A stretch of DNA of 14,002 bases from Candidatus Pacearchaeota archaeon (GTDB lineage: Archaea > Nanoarchaeota > Nanoarchaeia > Pacearchaeales > GW2011-AR1). Positions 6,153 through 11,507 of the stretch are shown here, in pieces. The position numbers and the translations under genes are program-made. The DNA lies in the NCBI GenBank assembly GCA_023228245.1, contig JALOBN010000058.1, positions 1-14,002 on the forward strand. Direction: 5' to 3'. Numbering within the stretch: the first letter of the stretch is position 1; every line of letters starts with the position of its first letter. The notes beneath the pieces were generated by a model. It had not been told where the DNA came from. It saw only the letters and a program-made list of their open reading frames with translations, and searched no databases.

Positions 6153-6605
6153 CTATTTTAAAGTCAAAACCAATTTACGCTTATCGCTATGCAGAGGCTT
6201 AGTATCAATATCATCTTTCATTGAAGCGATCAGCATTGAGAATAGTTCTTTGGAAAGGCGCATCTTCTGCCTTGCATCTTTCGCCAACATCTTGCCACCA
6301 TTGGCTGCGAGCAAAGCCCTTAGGATCTCACTTCGATCTCGCTGCATAGGCTGTGGCTCGATCTTCTCCAGCCTCGCCAATCTTTGCCTATCATGGGCGA
6401 TGTCCAAGGCCAAACGCTCTATATCCTCTTCCTGGTGGGCTCTGAGGTCCTGCAGCTCCAGAAGAATGGGCGCTGTGGCTTCTTGGATGATGGTCTTTAA
6501 CTGAGATCTCGTTAAAACAAAAATAGGCTCTTCTGACGGCGATGCAAAATCTGCTTTGGGTGATAGCCCAAAGGTATTTATTTGCGTGGTATCCACTACT
6601 TCCAT
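6153..6605 (-). CDS. Coiled-coil plus winged-helix regulator (150 aa)
   Basis: The upstream GTG start at 6653 would place translation inside a stable leader hairpin, so I choose the ATG at 6605, which has an AGGGA-type site upstream. Residues about 27-80 are helical with coiled-coil character (L-T-R-S-Q-L-K-T-I-I-Q-E; D-I-E-R-L-A-L-D-I-A). Residues about 90-150 fit a winged helix: D-R-S-E-I-L-R-A-L-L-A-A-N-G-G-K, then a recognition-helix-like L-S-K-E-L-F-S-M-L-I, then a basic wing K-R-K-L-V-L-T-L. It likely acts as a dimeric transcription regulator. It is convergent with the unknown gene ending at 5958 and lies downstream of the reverse-strand AbrB gene. Confidence 0.6.
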   Translation of the reverse strand: MEVVDTTQINTFGLSPKADFASPSEEPIFVLTRSQLKTIIQEATAPILLELQDLRAHQEEDIERLALDIAHDRQRLARLEKIEPQPMQRDRSEILRALLAANGGKMLAKDARQKMRLSKELFSMLIASMKDDIDTKPLHSDKRKLVLTLK

Positions 6606-6632
6606 AAGGTATCCCTTCCCTACTCGGGAATC

Positions 6633-6662
6633 CTGGCCGGGTGTCGTAAGCACCTGGGCCAG
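6633..6662 (-). promoter_or_regulatory. Leader hairpin upstream of the winged-helix gene
   Basis: CTGGCC (6633-6638) pairs with GGCCAG (6657-6662), and the inner GGTG (6640-6643) pairs with CACC (6651-6654), leaving a seven-base loop (TCGTAAG) and a small internal mismatch. It ends 28 bases before the ATG. Upstream A/T-rich TATA-like sequences at 6667-6679 and 6708-6715 would place it in the mRNA leader. No riboswitch class is recognised. Confidence 0.4.
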
Positions 6663-6708
6663 AAATCATATTTTTAATACTATTATCGACTGAGATTATT
6701 GTAAATTA

Positions 6709-6768
6709 TTATAAAGCTATGCCTGAAGTGGGAAAGACTGATATGCTTTCAGCTAGAATGTTATCCAT
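6709..6768 (-). CDS. Possible 19-aa micropeptide downstream of AbrB
   Basis: On the reverse strand, TGGTGCATAAACATG is an exact copy of the ribosome-site/start region of the SWIM gene (7066-7080). It opens a 19-codon frame (M-D-N-I-L-A-E-S...) ending TAA at 6709, 25 bases after the AbrB stop. The duplicated initiation region is the only reason to list it. It may instead be an operator or a remnant of a duplicated gene start. Confidence 0.25.
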   Translation of the reverse strand: MDNILAESISVFPTSGIAL

Positions 6769-6780
6769 GTTTATGCACCA
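6766..6780 (-). repeat. 15-bp inverted repeat, partner of 7066-7080
   Basis: CATGTTTATGCACCA is the exact reverse complement of 7066-7080. The two copies flank the AbrB gene. This copy also forms a local 8-bp stem (6768-6775 with 6781-6788). It may be a shared regulator site or a copied translation-initiation region. Confidence 0.6.
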
Positions 6781-6793
6781 CATAAACACGAAG

Positions 6794-6970
6794 TTAGGCG
6801 GTTAGACCTTCTTCAAGAGGGCTCCGATCGCCTACCTTTACACCTTCGACTTTTCCAACAACCATAACCTTGATTATATCCCCTGGTTGTGGATTGCCTA
6901 TTAACTCCCTCACAACCTGAGGGATGGTGATTCTATTCTGTTTATCCATCTTCGCGATTACTTCATACAT
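6794..6970 (-). CDS. AbrB/SpoVT-family DNA-binding regulator
   Basis: This 58-aa protein has the swapped-hairpin AbrB signature: V-I-A-K-M-D-K-Q-N-R-I-T-I-P-Q-V-V-R-E-L-I-G, then P-G-D-I-I-K-V near residues 29-35. It ends in a short charged tail. Archaea use such proteins as transcription regulators or antitoxins; no toxin-like partner lies next to it. A TTG nine bases upstream is in frame, but the ATG at 6970 fits the promoter better, because the TATA box lies 22 bases before it and gives a leaderless mRNA. It is divergent from the SWIM gene across about 107 bp, so it may control both directions. Confidence 0.8.
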   Translation of the reverse strand: MYEVIAKMDKQNRITIPQVVRELIGNPQPGDIIKVMVVGKVEGVKVGDRSPLEEGLTA

Positions 6971-6992
6971 GGCTATCAACTTTACTTTATGA

Positions 6993-7001
6993 GTATTTAT
7001 A
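6993..7001 (-). promoter_or_regulatory. TATA box for the AbrB gene
   Basis: The reverse strand reads GTATAAATAC-like sequence ending 22 bases before the ATG at 6970, consistent with archaeal leaderless transcription. Confidence 0.6.
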
Positions 7002-7035
7002 CTTTATTCTGTTATATGATGAAAATGGGGAAACA

Positions 7036-7044
7036 TTTATAAAG
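7036..7044 (+). promoter_or_regulatory. TATA box for the SWIM gene
   Basis: TTTATAAAG lies 33 bases before the ATG at 7078. This predicts a start near 7065 and a leader of about 13 bases that still contains GGTG (7067-7070) as ribosome site. It is divergent from the AbrB promoter. Confidence 0.55.
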
Positions 7045-7065
7045 TATTATGGACTATCATATTAT

Positions 7066-7080
7066 TGGTGCATAAACATG
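7066..7080 (+). repeat. 15-bp repeat covering the SWIM gene start, partner of 6766-6780
   Basis: TGGTGCATAAACATG includes the ribosome site and start codon of the SWIM gene, and is found exactly, inverted, on the far side of the AbrB gene. A protein bound here would block both transcription start and translation of the SWIM gene. Confidence 0.6.
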
Positions 7081-7512
7081 AATGGAAAGACCTTAATCCA
7101 AAGCCCAGTAACGCAAACAATCGGTAGTGGTAAAGCCCTTGCTCAGTATCTAGGAATCGAAGAAGCTTTGCCTCAAATCATTTCCCTGACGAACGGCGCG
7201 CGGCTAACCCTGAGCACAAAGAAGGACTGCTATTATTTCACAAACGCGAAGGGATGCTCCTGCAGGGCCGGGCAATTTGGGAAGGAGTGCAAACACAAGA
7301 GGGAGCTCCTCTCTTCCTCTTCGAAGGCGCAAGCGCAAGCATATCAGGCCCGCCAGAGAGAGCTTGTAGCAATGGCAAAGGGCAGCTCTCTACCAGAGCC
7401 CATAGAGCCCGCGAAGAGGCTGGCCAGGCCGCCAGAGGATAGCATCAGGCCCGAGGTTCCCGCCTTCAGGCCCTTCGATCTTATGCCAGGCGAGGAGAAG
7501 GGGACGGCATAA
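7078..7512 (+). CDS. SWIM zinc-finger protein
   Basis: This 144-aa protein has a SWIM-type zinc motif, C-S-C at 60-62 and C-K-H at 71-73 (CxC-x8-CxH), preceded by beta-like segments (A-R-L-T-L-S-T, C-Y-Y-F-T-N). SWIM domains bind DNA or proteins and occur in Rad51-paralogue partners, transposase-related proteins and many archaeal small proteins. The N-terminus (1-35) is polar; the C-terminal half is Ala/Glu/Pro-rich and probably disordered. It is transcribed from its own TATA promoter, divergent from AbrB. A DNA-binding or recombination-mediator role is inferred from the motif only. The codon style is GC-richer than its neighbours. Confidence 0.75.
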   Translation: MNGKTLIQSPVTQTIGSGKALAQYLGIEEALPQIISLTNGARLTLSTKKDCYYFTNAKGCSCRAGQFGKECKHKRELLSSSSKAQAQAYQARQRELVAMAKGSSLPEPIEPAKRLARPPEDSIRPEVPAFRPFDLMPGEEKGTA

Positions 7513-7575
7513 AATCATCACCCAAACATTTTTCATTAGATCTTTCAATCTTGAAACAAGATATGGAGGGATTTA

Positions 7576-8100
7576 ATGAAAATATCGAGCATCGTTCTAG
7601 CGGCTTTGATATGCCTGCCCTTATCGGCTTCTGCGGTTCCTGATTGTGTGATTACCGGGCCGTATAATGTATCATTTGATTTTGGGTTCAATTCATATGA
7701 TATCGTAAAAGATCCGATAAAAAATACAGAATCATTAGAAGGCGACAAGTATACAGTATATTCCATGACAATTTATAATGGAAGCTATCGAGATTCGGGA
7801 ATTGCTATCATTGGTATAACTGAATTTGAAGAAGACCAAAAATTTCCTACAAACGAAGCTGCTGTTAAAACATTTAGAAATGCTTACACCGATGCTACTA
7901 CACGTTCGATTGATGGCACCACTGGCACAATTACATCAACCGAAGTTAATAAAGATATAACAATCTATATGGCCATATATCATCCAACATTTAATCCAAT
8001 GCGTATGAATGCGACTTTAATATCAAACTATCCATGGGACGAAGGCACCCTACAGCTCCTCAAGACCATTCATATCGAAAAGATAAATGCAACCGCCTGA
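7576..8100 (+). CDS. Secreted protein of unknown function
   Basis: This 174-aa product starts with a classic signal peptide: K2, a hydrophobic core at 6-16, and A-S-A at 18-20 as the probable cleavage site. A strong GGAGGG ribosome site (7565-7570) precedes the ATG. The mature part is beta-rich and contains four N-X-S/T sequons (N-V-S, N-G-S and two N-A-T). No transmembrane anchor is seen at the C-terminus. It is likely released or held at the cell envelope. No family is recognised. With the signal-peptide head protein at 924-1328, it means this element exports at least two sequon-bearing proteins. Roles in surface modification, superinfection exclusion or receptor masking are possible but unproven. 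Confidence 0.65.
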   Translation: MKISSIVLAALICLPLSASAVPDCVITGPYNVSFDFGFNSYDIVKDPIKNTESLEGDKYTVYSMTIYNGSYRDSGIAIIGITEFEEDQKFPTNEAAVKTFRNAYTDATTRSIDGTTGTITSTEVNKDITIYMAIYHPTFNPMRMNATLISNYPWDEGTLQLLKTIHIEKINATA

Positions 8101-8145
8101 AGCGTTACCACAAGCATCGGCCATGATAGAGGTCTCGCGATGTGA

Positions 8146-8175
8146 TTACGAAACTTCGTAAGATCTCTCTTCTCT
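8146..8175 (+). terminator. Hairpin with pyrimidine tail after the secreted-protein gene
   Basis: TTACGAA (8146-8152) and TTCGTAA (8155-8161) form a perfect seven-base stem with a two-base loop, followed by GATCTCTCTTCTCT. Another TTCGTAAG occurs at 8193-8200 after a T run. This probably ends the 7576-8100 transcript. Confidence 0.45.
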
Positions 8176-8235
8176 GAACATTTCATTCTTTTTTCGTAAG
8201 TTATTGTTAAACAGCTACAGAAGCGTTGCTTTGCT

Positions 8236-8287
8236 ATATATATAGTTATCTATGAGTGTGGCTTTTTGCATATATATAGTTATCTAT
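8236..8287 (+). repeat. Tandem 18-bp direct repeats upstream of the small RHH gene
   Basis: ATATATATAGTTATCTAT occurs at 8236-8253 and 8270-8287, 34 bp apart; 16 bp of it recurs inverted at 3287-3302. They lie 43-94 bp upstream of the TATA box of the RHH gene, where an activator or repressor could bind. The rest of 8101-8357 holds the hairpin at 8146 and no convincing ORF. Confidence 0.65.
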
Positions 8288-8329
8288 TTGATAAAGATCA
8301 CAATCTTAATTTTACACAAATGGGTAAGC

Positions 8330-8337
8330 TTATAAAC
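8330..8337 (+). promoter_or_regulatory. TATA box for the small RHH gene
   Basis: TTATAAAC ends 20 bases before the ATG at 8358, predicting a leaderless transcript. There is no ribosome site before that ATG, in agreement. Confidence 0.6.
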
Positions 8338-8357
8338 TTAAACTCCAACAAGTAATT

Positions 8358-8531
8358 ATGCCATACAAGGGGGATCTCGGCTATACGCAGGTCCAGGGCC
8401 GGATATTGCGGACTGACGAAGTTAGGTTCTTTCGGATCATGGAGCAGAGAGGGCTGAATGTCAGCCAAATGTTGCGCTTGGTCGTCTCTGCTGGGCTCAA
8501 GAGTGAGGAATTTGATGAGCGGCAGCAGTGA
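8358..8531 (+). CDS. Small ribbon-helix-helix (Arc-like) protein, 57 aa
   Basis: A 57-codon frame begins M-P-Y-K-G-D-L-G-Y and ends at TGA 8529-8531. Residues 10-19 form a likely strand (T-Q-V-Q-G-R-I-L-R-T), followed by helix D-E-V-R-F-F-R-I-M-E-Q-R-G, the turn L-N-V-S-Q, and a second helix M-L-R-L-V-V-S-A-G-L. That is the RHH layout of small phage and plasmid repressors. A correctly spaced TATA box and direct repeats upstream support a real, probably autoregulated gene. The 3' end overlaps the next gene by 17 bp in another frame. It is the best candidate for the element's early or copy-control repressor. Confidence 0.7.
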   Translation: MPYKGDLGYTQVQGRILRTDEVRFFRIMEQRGLNVSQMLRLVVSAGLKSEEFDERQQ

Positions 8532-9117
8532 AAGTATATCTATCCTGTATCATGAAATGCCTGATACTTGGTTAGCGGAAGCCAGAACAAGCCGAGAGAA
8601 AGAGAATGAGGAAATGAACCAATTCCTAGAAACTCTTCCAGAACTTCGTAAGGAGATAAATAGACTCAATGAACTTCCAACAGAACCAGCACTCACGAGA
8701 CTCAAAGATGAACTTAACGCTATAATCAGGTCTCCCTTTATCCGGCCACGGAGTGCGGCGGCATTGAATCGAGATATAATCTGTGCACTGTTGGACATCG
8801 ATATATACCGTCATAATTCCAGAAGCAAGAAGAGCAAGCGAACCAGGCCCGCCGAAGTATCTGAGGATGTAGAACAACTTAAGGAGATTGACACTCAGAA
8901 CGTCTCTGAAGAGAGGGCCATGACTCTTCTTAAGTATCTGAAGGCCGATCCTAAGAAGGCGTTGCATACCGATGATTGTCGCAAACTCCTTTCAGAGGAT
9001 GGCAAGATACTAAACCCGGAACTTGCCAGGCGGGCTATGAAAGTTCTGGACGATCTTTATCCAACTATCATTTATGAGAAAGTCGATGGGTCGTTCCGAG
9101 TGAGGATTAATGAATAA
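8515..9117 (+). CDS. Coiled-coil and winged-helix-like protein, 200 aa (possible replication or partition factor)
   Basis: I place the start at ATG 8515 rather than 8458. It has a GAGG site seven bases upstream and limits the overlap with the RHH gene to 17 bp, while the longer N-terminus is only that gene read in another frame. Residues about 20-70 are helical and charged (R-E-K-E-N-E-E-M-N-Q-F-L). A basic linker (S-R-S-K-K-S-K-R-T-R) lies near 105-112. The C-terminal 70 residues look like a winged helix (A-M-T-L-L-K-Y-L-K-A-D..., A-R-R-A-M-K-V-L-D-D-L, then strand pair I-I-Y-E-K-V-D-G-S-F-R-V-R). It sits right beside the repeat-rich region, as replication initiators or partition proteins often do, but no Rep motif is visible. 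Confidence 0.6.
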   Translation: MSGSSESISILYHEMPDTWLAEARTSREKENEEMNQFLETLPELRKEINRLNELPTEPALTRLKDELNAIIRSPFIRPRSAAALNRDIICALLDIDIYRHNSRSKKSKRTRPAEVSEDVEQLKEIDTQNVSEERAMTLLKYLKADPKKALHTDDCRKLLSEDGKILNPELARRAMKVLDDLYPTIIYEKVDGSFRVRINE

Positions 9118-9271
9118 TTATTTTTATTCAGTTTTAACAGGTGTGCAGTTGTGCAGTAAATTCTATTTTTCGGGGTCAAAACACCCCTTGTGCAATCAAT
9201 CCCAGGATATCTATGTAGGAGGGAAAAACCAGAATCTTATGATTTAGTACATCCATACACAGATAGTATAG

Positions 9272-9340
9272 GTATTATATTATAGCTTATGTATTATATT
9301 AGTTTTGGCTGTATTATATATCTTTAATATATATCTTTAA
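9272..9340 (+). repeat. Iteron-like AT-rich direct repeats
   Basis: GTATTATATTA occurs at 9272-9282 and 9291-9301, and GTATTATATAT at 9311-9321 (periods 19 and 20 bp). TATATCTTTAA follows at 9317-9327 and 9330-9340. The near-two-turn spacing would place proteins on one face of the helix, as in plasmid iterons or a DNA-unwinding element. Confidence 0.5.
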
Positions 9341-9380
9341 CCATGCAAACGTGAGCAAGGTATAGAGAGAAAGAATCTGT

Positions 9381-9397
9381 CTGCACATGGTGTGCAG
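9381..9397. repeat. CTGCACA-TGG-TGTGCAG inverted repeat
   Basis: Perfect seven-base arms separated by three bases. The TGTGCAG half-site also occurs twice in tandem at 9142-9148 and 9150-9156. Likely a dimeric protein-binding site; the neighbouring RHH or winged-helix proteins are candidates. Confidence 0.55.
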
Positions 9398-9615
9398 AGA
9401 AATGAGGCAAAGAAAGAATGAGGTTCATTATTCGTCTAGGGAAGAGGGTTATCCTCATCTCTATTTTGGGAAGATGGCACCCGGCTTATCTACGTATTAT
9501 CCTGAAAGGAAGTAAGGTGCATCCTGCCTTCGTTGCTCCTGAGGTTTGTGCCTGTCATGTAGATTAGTCGTTATCCTATGTAGGAAAACTATTCTATTAT
9601 TTGCCCTTAAAGAGG

Positions 9616-9630
9616 AAAAATATATATACT
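9616..9630 (+). promoter_or_regulatory. Promoter of the terminase-portal operon
   Basis: AAAAATATATATACT ends 28 bases before the ATG at 9658, predicting a start near 9650 and a very short leader. Upstream TTTGCCCTTAA (about 9600-9610) and TTATCCTA (9571-9578) resemble elements before the scaffold promoter (TTTGCCCTTTAA at 13237; inverse TAGGATAA at 13217), suggesting shared late control. Confidence 0.5.
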
Positions 9631-9657
9631 TTCTAGTCTATAAAAGAATAGGCAACC

Positions 9658-10074
9658 ATGAGACAATGCGCTATTTGTGGTCACAAAAAGAGAGCTGAAA
9701 TTGAGGCGGCTATCATCGGTGGAGTGGGAAACTATCCCGCGATTGCCCGCCAGTATGGGTTAAAACTGGATTGCCTGAAAGATCATAAAAGGTATGGACA
9801 TATCCCGGTCGCTTCCCTGGTAGCTGCTGAGGAAGATGAGGAGAAGCACGGCATTGATGTGGCTGATCTTCTGGCTGAGTGTCTGGAGATCAGCCTAGGC
9901 AGTGCGAGAGAAGCACGAGAGGCCAAAGCATTCTCCTCAATTGGCTCAATCATGGCCGTGTCTCTGAAAGTGGCTGAGATCCTATCCAAGACCTCACCAG
10001 GATCAGAAGAGAGCGGTTTGGATGTAATGCGAAAAGAGATGAAGGAACGGCGAAATGTGGCACTTACCCCCTGA
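9658..10074 (+). CDS. terS: Small terminase subunit (zinc finger plus HTH)
   Basis: This 138-aa protein is encoded directly before the large terminase and overlaps it by 20 bp, the standard position of the subunit that recognises viral DNA for packaging. Residues 1-50 have C-A-I-C-G-H (C4, C7, H9), then a helix-turn-helix-like stretch N-Y-P-A-I-A-R-Q-Y-G-L-K-L-D-C-L-K-D-H (25-43) and H48, suggesting a zinc-stabilised DNA-binding fold. The rest is helical (D-L-L-A-E-C-L-E-I; A-R-E-A-R-E-A-K-A), as in the oligomerising part of such subunits. The assignment rests mainly on context and the DNA-binding head. Pac or cos site not identified. Confidence 0.7.
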   Translation: MRQCAICGHKKRAEIEAAIIGGVGNYPAIARQYGLKLDCLKDHKRYGHIPVASLVAAEEDEEKHGIDVADLLAECLEISLGSAREAREAKAFSSIGSIMAVSLKVAEILSKTSPGSEESGLDVMRKEMKERRNVALTP

Positions 10075-11245
10075 AGATTCTAAGGCGTGTTCTGTCTGGA
10101 TTGACTCACTTGAAGAGAGTGATATCAAGCTGGAGCTTCTGACCGGGGCGGTGCGGAGCACTAAGACCGTGGGCAGCCTCATAGCATGGGCGGATCGGGT
10201 GTCCTCAGGCCCTAAGAACGTAGGGAGATGCATGTTAGGCAACACTGAGCGCACCTTAACCCGCAATTGCATAGACCCTCTGACTGAGTTTTTAGGCCCA
10301 AAGAAATGCTTCCTTAATCGAGGTACAGGTGAGCTGTTCCTATTTGGCCGTAAAATCTACTTAATTGGCGCCAATAACATAGGAGCCCTGCCTAAGGTTC
10401 AAGGCCCTACGTTCTTGGATGCCTACTGCGATGAGGCGGCAACCTATCCATTTGAAGTCTTTAACATGCTGGTCTCTCGATTGTCTCTCCCTGGTTCTAA
10501 GTTATGGGGTACAATGAATCCCGGCCCGCCTGGTCACTGGATGAAAAAGAGATTCATTGACCGGGAAGATGACATTAGAGCTCGAGTATGGCAGTTCCAG
10601 CTCGATGATAACCCCTTCCTGACTGAGGAGTATAAGACCTGGTTAAAGAGCACTTATCAAGGTCTCTGGCGCAAAAGAATGATAGATGGCCTTTGGGCGA
10701 TTGCAGAGGGAGCTGTCTTCTCTGCCTTCGATCCTGAATTACATACTACGGTTAATCTTCCCGAAGTGCCCATGAACCAGATGAGGATTGGAGTAGATTA
10801 CGGCTCCATAAACCCAACAGTCTTTATCAAGTTATGCAGATATAAAAATAAGTGGATTGCCACAGAAGAATATTGGCATAACTCCAGAGAGCAGGGACAG
10901 AAAACTAATGCTCAGTATGCAGAGGCCCTTAAAGCCTTCATAGGCAGGCTGCACCCTACCAGCATAGAGATTGATCCATCGGCTGCAGCCTTCATCTTTG
11001 AGGCCCGGAAAGCTGGCATCCGAGGCATTCATGGAGCCAACAACGACGTAGCCGGAGGTCTCCAGAAGATCGCCCAGGCCATCGCTGCCGGCACTCTGGT
11101 AATAGGTGACTGCCCGCATCTTCTGGAGGAGATGGGCGGCTATGTGTGGGATGATAAGGCGGCTGCCCAGGGAATAGACAAGCCCGTAAAGAGTGACGAT
11201 CACGCGATTGATGCACTTAGATATATAATCAATGCAATATATTGA
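10055..11245 (+). CDS. terL: Large terminase subunit (packaging ATPase-nuclease)
   Basis: This 396-aa protein powers DNA packaging at the portal and cuts the concatemer. The ATPase half has a Walker A-like G-A-V-R-S-T-K-T (31-38), Walker B F-L-D-A-Y-C-D-E-A (120-128) and motif III W-G-T-M-N-P (151-156). The nuclease half has the expected acidic residues: D248 in G-V-D-Y-G, D307 in I-E-I-D-P, and D382/D386 in D-D-H-A-I-D-A-L-R-Y. All catalytic positions appear intact. The Walker A is odd in having Thr where Gly usually precedes Lys (S-T-K-T rather than S-G-K-T). The ATG overlaps the small-subunit gene by 20 bp with only a weak ribosome site (GGCGA), so coupled translation is likely. Length is at the short end for the family. 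Confidence 0.92.
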   Translation: MWHLPPEDSKACSVWIDSLEESDIKLELLTGAVRSTKTVGSLIAWADRVSSGPKNVGRCMLGNTERTLTRNCIDPLTEFLGPKKCFLNRGTGELFLFGRKIYLIGANNIGALPKVQGPTFLDAYCDEAATYPFEVFNMLVSRLSLPGSKLWGTMNPGPPGHWMKKRFIDREDDIRARVWQFQLDDNPFLTEEYKTWLKSTYQGLWRKRMIDGLWAIAEGAVFSAFDPELHTTVNLPEVPMNQMRIGVDYGSINPTVFIKLCRYKNKWIATEEYWHNSREQGQKTNAQYAEALKAFIGRLHPTSIEIDPSAAAFIFEARKAGIRGIHGANNDVAGGLQKIAQAIAAGTLVIGDCPHLLEEMGGYVWDDKAAAQGIDKPVKSDDHAIDALRYIINAIY

Positions 11246-11255
11246 GAAGTGAAAT

Positions 11256-11489
11256 ATGACCAAAAAACGCGATTACAAAAAAGAATATGCCGATTTTCAC
11301 GGCACGCCGGCGCAAATCAAGGCCCGCTCACAGCGAAATGCTGCAAGAGCCAAGTTAGGGCTCGCTGTCGGAAATCCAAAGGAAGCAGATCATAAAAATC
11401 CTATTTCCAAGGGCGGATCTAATCGAAAAGATAATCTCAGAGCCGTTTCCCGGACGACAAACCGCAAAAAGGGCGCGGGCAAGAAATGA
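11256..11489 (+). CDS. Small HNH-type nuclease-like protein
   Basis: This 77-aa basic protein has the compact HNH core A-D-H-K-N-P-I-S-K-G-G-S-N-R-K-D-N-L-R near residues 44-62, followed by N-R-K-K-G; the last His position is Asn (HNN variant). The CxxC pairs found in larger HNH proteins are absent. Small HNH proteins beside terminase genes in cos-type phages assist terminase cleavage, and the gene sits between large terminase and portal, so a packaging role is likely. It starts 10 bases after the terminase stop with a GTGA-type site. Activity cannot be judged from sequence alone. Confidence 0.75.
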   Translation: MTKKRDYKKEYADFHGTPAQIKARSQRNAARAKLGLAVGNPKEADHKNPISKGGSNRKDNLRAVSRTTNRKKGAGKK

Positions 11490-11507
11490 TAGACGGTTGG
11501 TGGAACT

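Larger units (their letters stand above)
9118..9657. other. Repeat-rich 540-bp non-coding region, candidate origin/control region
   Basis: No convincing long gene is present. It holds TGTGCAG at 9142, 9150 and 9391 with its inverse at 9381, and a GGGGT/ACCCC hairpin (9172-9187), a likely terminator for the upstream operon. Three GTATTATATTA-type repeats sit 19-20 bp apart (9272, 9291, 9311), with two TATATCTTTAA repeats (9317, 9330). CTATGTAGGA occurs at 9214 and 9575, and the terminase promoter at its right end. Iterons beside AT-rich DNA next to a DNA-binding gene fit a replication origin, but nothing proves initiation. Two short overlapping frames (37 aa from ATG 9402; 49 aa from ATG 9418) are unsupported. 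Confidence 0.5.

Noticed and set aside
6606..6653. GTG start at 6653 for the winged-helix gene
   Set aside because: It lies within a stable hairpin, lacks a ribosome site, and the added residues look like leader sequence.
3287..8287. The 16-bp repeats as integrase attachment sites
   Set aside because: No integrase gene and no tRNA sequence are present, and the AT-rich motif has a simpler regulatory explanation.
8458..8514. Longer N-terminus for the 200-aa protein
   Set aside because: These bases are the RHH gene read in another frame; ATG 8515 has a well placed GAGG site.
9272..9340. CRISPR array
   Set aside because: Repeats are too short (11 bp) and the spacing too small; no Cas genes.
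9402..9567. Two short overlapping ORFs (37 and 49 aa) in the repeat region
   Set aside because: No family pattern, poor ribosome sites and mutual overlap; could be chance frames in non-coding DNA.
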